From the NCBI GenBank assembly GCA_004151065.3, contig NWUY0300000465.1:1-25054 (forward strand): a stretch of DNA of 25,054 nucleotides, read 5' to 3'. Origin of the DNA: Larix sibirica. Its lineage: Eukaryota > Streptophyta > Pinopsida > Pinales > Pinaceae. Numbering within the stretch: position 1 is the stretch's first letter; every line of letters starts with the position of its first letter. The position numbers were made by a program, and so were the translations under genes. A model generated the notes under the pieces. It saw only the letters and a list, made by a program, of their open reading frames with translations, had not been told where the DNA came from and searched no databases. This document shows positions 1 through 9,496 of the stretch, in pieces.

Positions 1-1403
1 GTCCAGAGTATTCCAAATAAAGAAAACCAAAACTCGTTCCATGACGAATTCAGACGAAGGAGGATGAGATGCCTATCTATCTCAACAGTAATCCAACTCG
101 CAATAGTGGCAATGGGAGTGAAGATTTCAAGTTTCGCTCAGTGCACATCCACTGTGCTGGTTGGTGTTGCCTGCGCTTGGTGAGAGGGATAGGGCCGAGA
201 GCTGCCAAGTATGGAAACATTGGTATCTTGGATAGAGCGACTCGAAGAACTCCTTCACTAAACTCGTCGATAGGCATAAGATCTCCAGAAGTTTAGTGCA
301 GCGAACTCAGCTAGGAGTTCGCCTATAATTTACACAACTGATACGCATCTCCAAGGTGCATATATTCCAGTTCTTTAAGACTATCAAGACCTTAATGACA
401 AACTGCCATGCGCAGAAGCCGGTCTTAAGGAGACTATCATTAATCCTTTTTAATTTTTGTTTTTATTTTGCAGGAATCGCCTGTATGGGTAATGTGGCAG
501 CTAGCCATCAACTATTGGGATAGCAGAACAATAGATTGTAAATCCACGAACTGAACTTAATAATAATAATTGGGCATATACCCTAGACGGTTTGGGTAAG
601 GGAAATAATTTCAGTCCCGATCTGGAATCCGACAGGAGATTTAAACAATAGAAAGAATCGCTCCTCCTTTAACTGGAAGCAGTTAAAAATTAAGTCGAAT
701 GCTGGAAGGAGAGTGGAGTCATGCTCCTGTCTGGTTGCGGTGCCGAAACCAGTAAACACATATGCTACGACACAGTGATTCTCTTATATGTGTAATACAA
801 GTACAGGTTACCCAACCATTGGTTAATAATAAGTGCTTGCTCCTCTCGCTAGCATAGGTAAATATTAATGGGGGACAGCCCAAGTAGTCAGTACCCCTCA
901 GGATTAATTGCATAACGAAGGAATTACAATTTTTCTAAATCAGATTCAATGCGTTAGGACATCATGATAGTTCTACGGTTGGAAAAACCATAGATTTGAC
1001 ATTCAATCCTTGGTTTGCAGGTTGGCGCGGAGATTTACTATTCACAAGTTTACAGGACTGATCCGCATACCCAAGAAACTTAAGATCCCTATACACAGAT
1101 TCGCACCTGGTCGTCCCAGGTTGAGTATTTCAAGGCAATACATTCATCTAGGAAACAAGATTTCGAGATCTACGATTCCGTAGAATGTACAAGATGCGGT
1201 ATACACTTATCCTGAAGTAGCCAACTGCAATACATCAATATACCGACATCAATCTATCCTTCAATAAGGTTCACCACATATCATCCTCCTTCGTCTTCGT
1301 CTTTGTAGAGGATACGACGGGGTTATTGAGAGTCATGGCTTACAGATGGGTTCTCGTCTTGTTCTCGTGTCTTCTCCTTTCCACATTTGTCATGCTTGCA
1401 TAG
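1..1403. other. No recognised gene; moderate-GC sequence
   Basis: No reading frame here gives a recognisable product and only short chance frames exist. Base composition is more balanced than in the AT-rich middle of the window and there are few poly-A or poly-T runs. I looked for a group II intron domain V, because the texture resembles plant mitochondrial noncoding DNA, but found no matching two-sided stem near the ACGGTT at about 977. An organellar insertion therefore remains a guess. On the minus strand this would be the 3' flank of the NLR remnant at 1404-2338. Confidence 0.4.
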
Positions 1404-2338
1404 CTAAGAGACATCGGCCACGCATGTCAACAATGGACGTCGAATCCCACCAGTTCCAGATTGATCATTCCCGATGTAGGTGTTAGAGATTACAAGTTTA
1501 TGGAAGTTCCTCAAATCGTTTGAGGTCTCAATAATCAGAAGATCGCCCTCACCAGGGCGGCCTTGACGGCCAGAAAATTGAAGTGGACTCTCCTCATGCC
1601 CAAAGAGAACGACCTTCTGATCGAGCCCCTCGGTTTTCATCAACTGTTTTCGCTCGATCGTTTCAATTCCTCTTGGCTTCGTTCGCACAACCCGCATGAA
1701 TTTGGGCATGTTTTCCGATGTTTTAGTTGTTGCTAAAGGGAGAAGGCAACGGTGGACAGCGGAGAGGGATATGGCACAGCTGGAAGAATGCAACAGCCCT
1801 GAGATCGAGCGGCATACCGTCATTAAGTTGCAGGGTAAGAAACCTTTTCTTTGGCACCACCATTGGCCTGTAATTGATTATGCCAGTCTTTGAATGCCTG
1901 ATTGGTTGATAATTTCTTGATCACAAGCTGTGAGGTTGAGCCATTGATTCGTTGATAATTTCTTGATCATTACAAGCTGTGAGGTTGAGCCATTGAAGGA
2001 CTAGGCAAACACCTTCACCAAATGATATTTCTGTTATTCTAGTTTTCTCCAGTTCTAATCTTTTGAGTCTAGGTATGCACTTGTTCGACAGAAAAAGTCC
2101 AACAATTGGCACTTCACGAATCAAAGAATTAGTGGGAAAATATTCCAATTTCACCTAACAAAGTCTCAATGGCTTTAAGTTTGTTAGTTTACCGATTGAA
2201 TCCGCCAGGGTTTCCAAGCTATATAATGACAGTATTCCAAAATGATGAGGTCTTCAATGCCTCTCGGCAATCCATTTATCTCGGCGGTTGGTTTTTCGAG
2301 GGAGCGCTGATGTGTGACCTAGGGAGGCAATACTTTTA
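1404..2338 (-). pseudogene. Decayed NLR (TIR-NBS-LRR-like) fragment: LRRs plus C-terminal region
   Basis: Read on the minus strand, 2220-1921 gives leucine-rich repeats: SLETLADSIGKLTNLK, then a TAG at 2157-2155, then PRLKRLELEKTRITEISF and GVCLVLQWLNLTACND. The LxxLxLxxTxI and LxxLNLxxC spacing is that of plant NLR resistance proteins, and this wording is reminiscent of conifer TNLs. Further upstream (about 2273-2243) LPRGIEDLIILEY is another repeat, in a frame shifted near 2222. Downstream, 1823-1404 is open for 139 codons and contains KPRGIETIERKQLMKTEG, GHEESPLQFSGRQGRPGEG and a Lys/Glu-rich end. I read this as the domain after the LRRs, by position and orientation rather than by a search. 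TIR and NB-ARC domains are absent. Breaks: the TAG at 2157, the frameshift near 2222, a stop at 1923-1921 caused by the 46-bp duplication, and a stop just upstream of 1823. NLR identity of the LRR part is fairly secure; the C-terminal part less so. Confidence 0.68.
1906..1996. repeat. Two-copy tandem duplication (about 46 bp)
   Basis: Copies at 1906-1951 and 1952-1996 both begin TTGATAATTTCTTGATCA and both contain CAAGCTGTGAGGTTGAGCC. The second copy has a 3-bp insertion (TTA) after GATCA. On the minus strand it duplicates the LRR codons QWLNLTAC..EIIN out of frame, so the LRR frame stops soon after the junction. Confidence 0.9.
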
Positions 2339-2355
2339 TTCAGTTCAAGCATCGT

Positions 2356-2653
2356 GATATTCCCCCACATGCCCAGGAAGTTAGTGAGTGAGGTTAGTCA
2401 GTTCGGTAACGTCCAGCCAGCATGAGTCCGTGGGAGAACCATCGGGCGCTGCCAGCATGAGAGTCCTGCCATGAGTGGGGGGTTAGTTAGTGGGTAGAAC
2501 ATCCAATGAGTGGCCCCATGCTCAGAATAATTAATATAAAAATATAGCTGCACTATGTGTAGGAGCAGAACTTTTAGAGTTGTGCCCTTGAAGCTGCCAG
2601 CGTGCTGTGGGGAATAAAATCTGTGCTTCTCCTCGAAGTGTGCATGTGGTATC
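2356..2653 (+). mobile_element. Possible degenerate LTR with partial tRNA-Met primer-binding site
   Basis: The stretch begins TGATATTCCCCCAC, has a TATA-like AATATAAAAATATAG near 2532 and an AATAAA polyadenylation-like hexamer near 2612, and reaches a CA at 2643-2644. Two bases later is TGGTATC (2647-2653), the first seven bases of the plant initiator tRNA-Met primer-binding site (normally TGGTATCAGAGC); the match fails after that. This order of promoter, poly(A) signal, terminal CA and PBS is what an LTR would show. No second LTR, gag/pol frame or target duplication was found, so it could be a solo remnant or chance. It lies just upstream of the minus-strand NLR remnant and may have truncated it. 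Confidence 0.33.
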
Positions 2654-2759
2654 GTGGTTGTATCACTCTATTTTCTATAACTTTACGTACAAACACACTT
2701 CTTAGAGATGGTCAATTTAATGCAATATCTTAAATTGAGATATTTGAGTTGAATCAAGT

Positions 2760-3023
2760 TCATGAAGCTGTTTTTAAGCGATTACATTGATTACAATGCA
2801 GTGAATATGAATAATCCACATCCCCGTGCTCTTCGTTCAACAATGCTGTTGACACTGGCTTCCTTGGGAGAAGCTTCTACTGCCGGTAGGGAATGCTGAA
2901 GGACAACTTCTCCTTAGTGACCTCCTGCTTCCATCCAAATTCCAAGCCATGCGCTCTTCCAACCCTCGAATTCTGGTAGTTTGGGTCTCGTGCTTCTGTT
3001 CCCCAGCTATTGTCACAGACATT
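2760..3023 (-). pseudogene. Unrecognised minus-strand frame with one stop
   Basis: The frame from 3023 down to a TGA at 2762-2760 has 88 codons with only one internal stop, a TAG at 2879-2877. It includes HGLEFGWKQEVTKEKLSF and, after the stop, KLLPRKPVSTALLNEEHGD. A second minus frame (3022-2837, MSVTIAGEQKHETQTTR at its start) overlaps it. Neither resembles a family I know and no NLR motif is visible, so I cannot link it to the fragment at 1404-2338. It may be a decayed exon or simply a stop-poor stretch. Confidence 0.2.
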
Positions 3024-3631
3024 GCAACATCAGTTCTTGTTTATAATTGCTTCTGTATTGTAAAAATTTAATTTTAGAAATTTAGTATATTATGAGTATA
3101 GCTCCTTTTTTGTTTATGTAAAGTAACAATAAGGATTCCGTGTTTTACAAATGTAATCAAAGTGCACGCGAAAGTGTTAGATAAGGATGACAATATTTAT
3201 CCACACTCGATCGCGATTAGCATGAGTGATGAATTGGCTCTGGTTTAGTGTTTGGCGGATGGCTAAGCTTTGACGCCTGGTCATGGCCGTCTGGTCTAGG
3301 CCATGCTTAGATTGGTTTTTCTTATTGTATGGTTTGTTAAAACGGTTAGTTTTCTGACACCGAGGTTGCGGTATTGGTCTCTAAGGCTTGCTGTGGAATG
3401 CTAACGTTTTTTCCCTTTCCTTGTTTAGTGGACGGATCTTAGGACTCGAGTCAAGTTTGTCTTTTATGACAAGCCACCAGTATAATCTAGTGGGAATTTA
3501 TTTTTTAATTCCAGGACCGGTCACACTTTGTATATTTTATTCTACGGTATGCATGACTTAGGTCTTTATGATGTCGTGTACCTGGGGTTCCTTTGACTGT
3601 GTTTGACTCTGCTTTTTGGGGTCTTTGGTGA
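3024..3631 (+). other. No gene; possible 5' leader of LINE copy A
   Basis: From about 3230 the plus strand becomes G/T-rich and resembles the following element more than the AT-rich DNA before it, so part of this may be the LINE 5' untranslated region. I could not place the 5' end: no copy of the bases that follow the 3' A-run (GGATGTAAGC) was found here to serve as a target-site duplication. Confidence 0.3.
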
Positions 3632-5218
3632 TTGATGGGTACTGATGGTGTGCATTTTGTGGATAATGGGGGCTCCCCATTTCATGGTGGTTCTCGGTTG
3701 CCCTTGTATAGGACAAATCCAGTGGTGGTGGTGGTAGATCCCTGGCCGGTCACCCAGCACCCTGGTAGTCCTCGGGATGGGGCTAGGGTTTCCCCAATGT
3801 GGAAGGGCTCTCCGACTAACCCTAGTTGGCCCAATTGTGCCATGGAGAATTTGTCATTGTCAGCGAAGGATTCGATAGGAGTTCAGTTTGAAAAAACTCG
3901 GAAGGGTTGACCTCTGTGTGTACTAGGAAAGGATGTAACGTTCGATATGGTCTTGGCATTGAGCAAGCGTGCTCTTATTGGTAAATTTGAGTATTTGAAG
4001 CCGTCCAAGGCTGAAATCTTATCTTGGGTTCGTCTTCAGTGGAAAGGAGTTGTCAATAATATTCCTCACATTTTATTGCTCTCAAATGGTTGGTTTCTCT
4101 TTTTATTCCTTTCAAAAGAGGATAGGATTGTTGTGGAGTCTCGATATTGGATCTTGGGCATAGGTTCTCTGGTTTTGGACCGATGGCACTCGGCATTTGA
4201 CCCTAGGAAGAAGATTTTGAAACGTCGGCATCTCTAGGTAGCTTTATCGAATTTTCCCCTTCAGTGTTGGAACTTCAAGAGCTTCTCGGAGGTGGCAAAA
4301 ACTATTGGTCGGCTAATTCTGTTAGAGGAAGAAACCCTAGTAGGGTCAGAATGGAACTCCCCAAGAATTTTAGTGGATATTGAATGTAATGAAGGTCTCC
4401 CAGCCGAGTTGGAAATTGTCTGGGAGGGTGGCTCCTTTGTCCAGATTCTGGATTATTGGAAGGTGCCATTTCATTGTTTTAAGTGCAAAGGTTTGGGTCA
4501 CTCCCGGGATACTTGCTCTCGCATCCGACAAACTCCCCTGAAGATGTTGTCTTCCAAGGCTTCGCCTTCGCGGGATGGTGGAGAGGATTTAATCCAGTGT
4601 CAGCTTCCGTTGGATACTGATTCGGCCCATGATGTTTTAGGTATGTTCCACAAATTGCTTCCCACCATTGCAAAGTTTATTTCTTTGTAGGAAATCTCTG
4701 ATTCCTTGGCCATCGAGCATTCCCCCAAGCTCTCTTGTCCTCTCACTTTTGGAACAATGCCTCCACTTTTGGTACCTGCTTCGGATGGGGAAAGAGGTTC
4801 CAATCATGACAATCAACCCTCTTTGCCGCCTACCTCAGAAGTGAACTCTTTAGGGATAGCCCTTTCCCCTTCCTCTGTTCCGGATCTCAGTGGGGATCCC
4901 CTGGTGGACTATCAACCCTCGGGCCTCACCTTGTCCTCTATCCAACCTTTACCTATCTTCTCTCCAAATGATCTAGGGGATGAGGGGGTTTTGCTTATTT
5001 CCTCTATTATGAGAGGAAACGTAACTGTACGAAATCCTAGGCATACTAAGGAGCATCTTGCCTGGTTCGAAAAACCCATTACTTCTTGCACTGACACGTT
5101 GTTTTCTCCATCTAGTGATGTTAGCTTGGTTAGACATCTCTCTCAGGATTGTCCCCCTTCATCCCTTAATTCAACCCTTCGAGCAAATGAGGCCTCTTAC
5201 ATCGTTCCCCAATGTTAA
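3632..5218 (+). pseudogene. LINE copy A ORF1: DUF4283-like / CCHC zinc-knuckle protein
   Basis: A single frame of 528 codons runs from ATG 3632 to TAA 5216-5218 with no frameshift but three internal stops: TGA 3908, TAG 4235 and TAG 4688. All three are one transition away from CGA or CAG. Residues about 106-250 match the DUF4283 pattern of plant LINE ORF1 proteins (ALIGKFEYLKPS, LLSNGWFLFLFLSKEDR, RYWILGIGSLVLDRWHSAFD). A CX2CX4HX4C knuckle follows: Cys282, Cys285, His290 and Cys295 (4475-4516, CFKCKGLGHSRDTC). The remainder is a Ser/Pro-rich, low-complexity tail with no domain. Such proteins bind element RNA and act as nucleic-acid chaperones. The upstream ATG could differ if the true start lies in the G/T-rich leader. 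Confidence 0.88.
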
Positions 5219-6511
5219 TCATCACCTTAAATATCTGTGGCCTTTGCAGCGGGCCCAAGTGAGCTGCGCTAAAATCATTTCTTGACGCCTATAAACCTAC
5301 AATTCTCTTTCTTTAGGAGACTATGCTTTCAGCGGCCGATGCACTTCAGTTTTTCCTGCATTTAAAATCGGGTTGGAGGGCATTTGCAGTGGACTCTTCG
5401 GGTTTATCGGGGGGGTTACTAAATCTTGGAACCCTCAGGTTGCTAACCTTAGGACGTTTCAATCTTGTGCAGGTATCCTTTCGGTTGGTAACCTGCGGGG
5501 TTTTGATAGGCCGATCCGTCTTCTCAATGTTTATGCTCCTTACTAGAACCATCATTTATTTTGGGATCGTGTTTCTGCTGAAGGTCTCTTACTTGACTCG
5601 AACCTCATTTTGGGGGGTGACCTTAATCTGACTCTTTCAGAAGTGGAGGTCTAGGGTTTGGGAAGGACCGTGGATCCCCTTATGGATTATTTTACTGATC
5701 TTTTTAATAGGGCCAACCTTGTGGATGTTGTGCCTCCAAAGTTAGTCTCTACCTGGCCGAATGGACGTGCTGATCGGGATGGAATCTCTAAGCATCTCGA
5801 TCATTTTTTCATGGCAGAAGATCTTTGTTCCTCTATTGGCAGGTTTCATTCTTGGTCATTTTCCACCAGTTTTTTTTACCATAAGGTTGTTTATCTACAA
5901 TTGGATTTTGAGGCGAAGGTTGGGGTATTTCCATTCAAATTCAACCCCATTTGGCTAGGGGATGAGGAGTTTAATGCATTTGTTAAATCTGTCTGGGATG
6001 ACTGTGATAGGCATTTTGAAGATGCCCCTATCTATGTTTTAACAATGAAGCTTGGTTATCTCTAGAAGGAGGTATGTGCGTGGGAAAGGAACAAGAAAGC
6101 TGCAAACAATAAAAGACTAGTTGAGATTGATAGGGAAATGCAGTGTGTAGCTCTTGAGGTGGATGCCTCGTCTTTTAATCCTAAAGTTATATGCAGATAT
6201 CGTAAGTTGGATTTGGAAAAATCTCATTTGTTGAGTATGTAAGAGGAGACATGGCGGCAAAAGAGCAGGGAGATTTAGGTTAAGGCGGGGGATTTTAATA
6301 CTAAATTCTTTCACTGCTTTGCCAATCATCGTAGGGTTATTAACTCTGTTTGGGAGGTGGCTAGTGAGCAGGGTCAGGTTCTTTATGAATAGTCTCAGCT
6401 ATGTGATGTTGCAGTTCGGCACTTTAAAGGCATTTATAGTCTTGATTCTTCAAGGAATTTGGAGGATCAGCTCAAAATAATTCAATTATTTCCTAAGATG
6501 TTCGATGAAAG

Positions 6512-7881
6512 GAAGCAGAGGTGTTGAGTACGTTGAAGTTATTCTCGAAGGACAAGTTGCAGGGACCAGATGGCTGGACCATCGAATTCTATCCACACTT
6601 TTCCCCCTTACTAGGAAAGGAAATCACGGCTACGGTGGAGGATTCCCGCTCTAAAGCTCGTGTCCCAGCTTCACTCAATGTGACCTTTCTTACTTTGGTT
6701 CCTAAGGTGGACAAGCCCTTGGACTTTGGGGACTTTTGCCCTATCTCTCTTTGTAATCTCTTGTATAAAGTTATTTCAACAGTTATTGTAGAAAGGATAA
6801 AACCTTATTTGGCCGTTGGCATTTCTGAAGAGCAGTTCGGATTTTAAGGAATAGGAAATTGCTAGATGGGGTGGGGTTAGCCCAGAAGCGCCTTCATTCC
6901 ATTAATCAAAAGACGATGTTGTCCTTGGTTCTGAAAGTGGACCTGGTAAAAGCCTATGATAGGCTTGATTGGACCTTTCTGCGGTTGGTTTTACTTCAAA
7001 TTGGCATCCCTCTGGAAACAGTGAATTGGATTATGTCCTACATATCTACTGCAAACTACTCGGTCTTAGTGATTGGTTCATCGTCTGAAGCATTTGGTGG
7101 GGATAGGGGTTTGTGTAAGTGTTGCCCCTTATCACCTTATCTTTTTATTCTCTCTATTGAAGGTTTAAGCCTTTTGATTACTGATGCTAGGAGAAAGGGT
7201 TTTATCAAAGGTATAAAGGTAGCTCCAAGTCTGTATCTCACTCACTTGCTATTTGTAGACGACGTGTTGTTCTTTGGTATGGGTACCTTGTGGGAATGGC
7301 AGCATTTCAAAGCCATTTCTGTGTGTTTTTGTAATGTTGCTGGGTTGGAGACCAGTCCTCTCAAGTCTACTTTTCTGCACCATTGTATAAAGCCTGATTT
7401 GTTGTCTCAGATTTGTGATATGCTACCTTATCAACGGAAGGAGTTGAGTTGTGGTTTCAGATATCTTGGATATTATCTTAAGCTGAATGGCCCCAGGTTT
7501 GCTGATTGGGGGTGGCTTCTTATGAAAGTTAGGAGAAGAATTACTAGATGGGGTTTTAAATATATTTCGATGGGAGGTAGGCATACTCTTGTGTGCTATG
7601 TGCTTCAATGCATTCCTGTCTTTTGGTTCTCCCTATTTATTGTCCCAATGTCCATCATCAAGGCACTTAGAATGCTCTTTGCTAACTTTATGTGGAATGG
7701 TGTTGTTGCTGATCCTAAATGGCATTTATCGTCCTGGAATTCGATTGCCCGACCGAAGATGTTTAATGGTTGGGGCGTTAAAAAACTTAAATGTTTGAAT
7801 TTATCTCTTGTTACCAAGTCGTGTTGGAGAAGTTTTCTAGACCCTGGTCTTTGGGGTTGGGGATTAAAGCCAAATATATGA
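6512..7881 (+). pseudogene. LINE copy A reverse transcriptase domain
   Basis: The first part (6512-6846) reads KLQGPDGWTIEFYP, then VTFLTLVPKVDKPLDFGDFC and EEQFGF, the standard N-terminal RT blocks. One T is missing at about 6842-6846: shifting frame there restores the expected FLRNRKLLDGV. The second part, 6859-7881, is open for 340 codons. Motif A is VDLVKAYDR (Asp codon 6940), motif B is CCPLSPYLF (canonical form QGCPLSPYLF), and motif C is FVDD (7252-7263), so all three catalytic Asp codons survive. After CWRSF near 7833 the frame slips again and the protein continues as GIKAKYMSRLPLPL. This is the longest surviving open part of the element, but it is not connected to a translatable start. 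Confidence 0.92.
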
Positions 7882-8545
7882 GTAGACTCCCATTGCCCCT
7901 CTAGCTCCGAACTGGTAATTGGGCGAGCTAGGGATCCATAATCTGGCATAGTTTCAAGAAAGCGTTCCATATTATCAATGCTGGGTTATGTTGGAATGTG
8001 GGGAGGGGTACACAAGTTTATGTGGGCCTCGATCGCATTGTAGGTATTGGTGAAAATTTTAGCCTTCATAGTGATTTGGTTCGTGTTCTCCACTCTCAGA
8101 ACTTATTTGTCCTTAAGGAGGCTTGTCATTACCCGGTGGATGGTTGCATTCGATGAAAGTCAGCCGAGGACTTAGAGTTTGGACCAAATCAAGCGGGTTG
8201 TTGGAACAGATACGTCAAACTCCTTATTCAGGTTGGGATCTCTTTTACGTAGGAAGTTGATGCCTTGTGTTGGGGGATTAACCCTGGTAATGGATCGGTG
8301 ACTGCGCAGCTAGCATATTCGTACCTGATGGAAGAGGCTTTTGGTGATGAAGGATAGCATTGTTATGAGAATATCTGGAAACTGAAGTGTGCTCCAAAGA
8401 TTAGGTGCTTCGTTGGCTGGCTCTGAACAATAAGGTGCTCACATGGTGTAATATGTGCAAGTGAGGTTTGCAAGGACCTGGGATGTGTGTTTTTTGCAGG
8501 AGACAAGATGAAGATGTGGATCATTTATTTGGGCAGTGTATTTTT
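7882..8545 (+). pseudogene. LINE copy A connection and RT zinc-binding region (zf-RVT-like)
   Basis: This stretch encodes WHSFKKAFHIINAG, CWNVGRGTQVYVGLD, then the zinc-binding core WKLKCAPKIRCF, MCVFCRRQDEDVDHLFGQC. It aligns base by base with copy B (24147-24800). Breaks in A include two TAGs just after the RT frameshift, TGA 8154 (TGG in B), TAG 8250 (CAG in B), TAG 8355 (CAA in B), TGA 8462 (CGA in B), a missing T at about 8412 and a missing base at about 8540. The CxxC...HxxxxC arrangement is still visible after allowing for the frameshifts. Confidence 0.85.
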
Positions 8546-9294
8546 TTGGTTTACTCTGGGTTGAGTTGCAGTCTGCTTTGGGGTTTCACTTCTCGTGGAC
8601 GGGCCTTCCTCTCGCCCAGTTCTTTCATAGTTGGATCGGGGCACATATTTATGAACCGGCTCTGTTATGTGTGGCTATGTGGGAGCTTTGGAAAACTCGC
8701 AATGGAATTATTTTTAGGGACGTTCATACTCCTTGCTCTATTCTATGTGCTCGTATTGTTGGATATTTCAATCCTTCCCAGCCTCCGATCAAGTCGATCT
8801 CGAGAAGGATCGTTCAACATGTGGAGAGCGATTTCAGCTTCCCTTTAGGGTATTTTGATGGTGCGGCCCAGAATGGCATATGTGGAGCTGGAGGTGTATT
8901 AAAAGTTAATCTGCACTTGTATTATTTGATCCAAATGGGAGCTAGCTGGGTCAGCAATACCAGGGCAGAATTGTTAGCATTATGGGGGGTGTTGTTCTTT
9001 GCACATTCCTTGGGTCTTACTAGTCTGAGTATTTTTGGAGACTCGCAGGTTATCATTTCCCGGGTCAAAGGTGAACGTAGACTTTCTTCTTTGTTGCTTA
9101 ACGGGTGGATGAGCCGTGTGCATACTCTTCTCGATGGTTTTACTGCTCTCACGTTCTCTCATATTTACCGTGAATTTAATGTGGAGACAGATAAGCTTTC
9201 TAAGCTTGCTTTGGGGGATATGGGAGATTCTATTTGTATTCAAAAGTTTTGTGATGGCGCAATTGCTGAGTCTTATAACCTTGATTATGTTTAA
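8536..9294 (+). pseudogene. LINE copy A C-terminal RNase H domain, catalytic residues kept
   Basis: A 252-codon open stretch ends at TAA 9292-9294. After YEPALLCVAMWELWKTRNG and GYFNPSQPP comes a plant-LINE RNase H (RVT_3 type): Asp in YFDGAAQNG (codon 8857), Glu in TRAELLALWG (8968), Asp in IFGDSQVIIS (9040) and Asp in FNVETDKLSKLAL (9190). All four acidic positions are intact, although the upstream polyprotein is broken. The enzyme would remove the RNA strand of the RNA:DNA hybrid. The initiator shown is a GTG that only marks where the frame opens after the frameshift near 8540, so this is not an independent gene. Confidence 0.92.
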
Positions 9295-9466
9295 TGCTCC
9301 GTTGTTGGGAATTTTTTTTCGTTAGTGGATAAGATGGAGAAACTTGATGCTTAGTGCCTGGTATGGTTGTATTATGTGTTTTGTCGGAAGGCTCTTATTC
9401 TGTTTTGTAAGTCTATGGATGTATTGACTTCTCGCCATTTTGTATCTCTAATGCAACTTTTTATCT

Positions 9467-9496
9467 AATAAAAGTTGTTTTTTTTTAATGAAAAAA
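9467..9496 (+). terminator. LINE copy A 3' end: AATAAA and A-run
   Basis: AATAAA at 9467-9472 is followed by a T-rich run and then AATGAAAAAA ending at 9496, as at the 3' ends of plant LINEs. The following DNA is clearly different in composition, which fixes the 3' boundary to within a few bases. Confidence 0.7.

Larger units (their letters stand above)
5212..9294 (+). pseudogene. LINE copy A ORF2 polyprotein (endonuclease-RT-RNase H), decayed
   Basis: ORF2 begins at ATG 5212-5214, overlapping the ORF1 stop. The endonuclease starts ITLNICGLCSGPK, then TGA 5260 (CGA expected), then PTILFL-TAG5314-ET, where plant elements have LQET with the catalytic Glu. A frameshift sits in the seven-G run 5409-5415; beyond it the product resumes as SWNPQVANLRTFQSC, RPIRLLNVYAPY, TAG 5544, then GGDLNLTLSEVEV with the GGDxN motif. 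The terminal SDH motif appears as FYHK (near 5878), so the catalytic Asp seems lost. From 6063 to 6510 the linker carries TAG 6063, a TAA near 6240 and further TAGs, with a frameshift near 6510. RT occupies 6512-7881, the zinc-binding region about 7990-8545, and RNase H 8850-9210. The whole would have encoded a protein of roughly 1,350 residues that nicks DNA and copies its own RNA. Confidence 0.9.
3632..9496 (+). mobile_element. Degenerate plant non-LTR retrotransposon (LINE), copy A
   Basis: This near-complete element has the canonical plant LINE order: ORF1 with a DUF4283-like region and a CCHC zinc knuckle; ORF2 with AP-like endonuclease, reverse transcriptase, an RT-associated zinc-binding region and a C-terminal RNase H; then a 3' UTR with AATAAA and a short A-run. 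It is dead: ORF1 carries three in-frame stops, and ORF2 many stops and at least five frameshifts. Its GC content is higher than that of the AT-rich DNA downstream. The 3' half is closely related to the truncated copy at 24147-25054, in the same orientation. The 5' boundary is uncertain and no target-site duplication was confirmed. Confidence 0.93.

Noticed and set aside
960-990. TTCTACGGTT resembling a group II intron domain V 3' strand
   Set aside because: The matching 5' strand (GAGCCGT-like) and GAAA loop are absent nearby.
1335-1736. Plus-strand frame starting MAYRWVLVLFSCLLLSTF, like a signal peptide, with two internal stops
   Set aside because: It is antisense to the NLR remnant and its charged C-terminal end; hydrophobic codons opposite Lys/Glu-rich ones produce this pattern, and nothing downstream resembles a secreted protein.
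3566-3760. Minus-strand frame over LINE ORF1
   Set aside because: Shadow of the plus-strand ORF1; no motif.
5066-5080. GGTTCGAAAAACC resembling a tRNA B box
   Set aside because: Lies inside the LINE ORF1 coding frame (WFEKPI); no A box or cloverleaf around it.
7423-7970. Minus-strand frames of 61 and 121 codons within the RT region
   Set aside because: Opposite strand of well-supported RT coding sequence.
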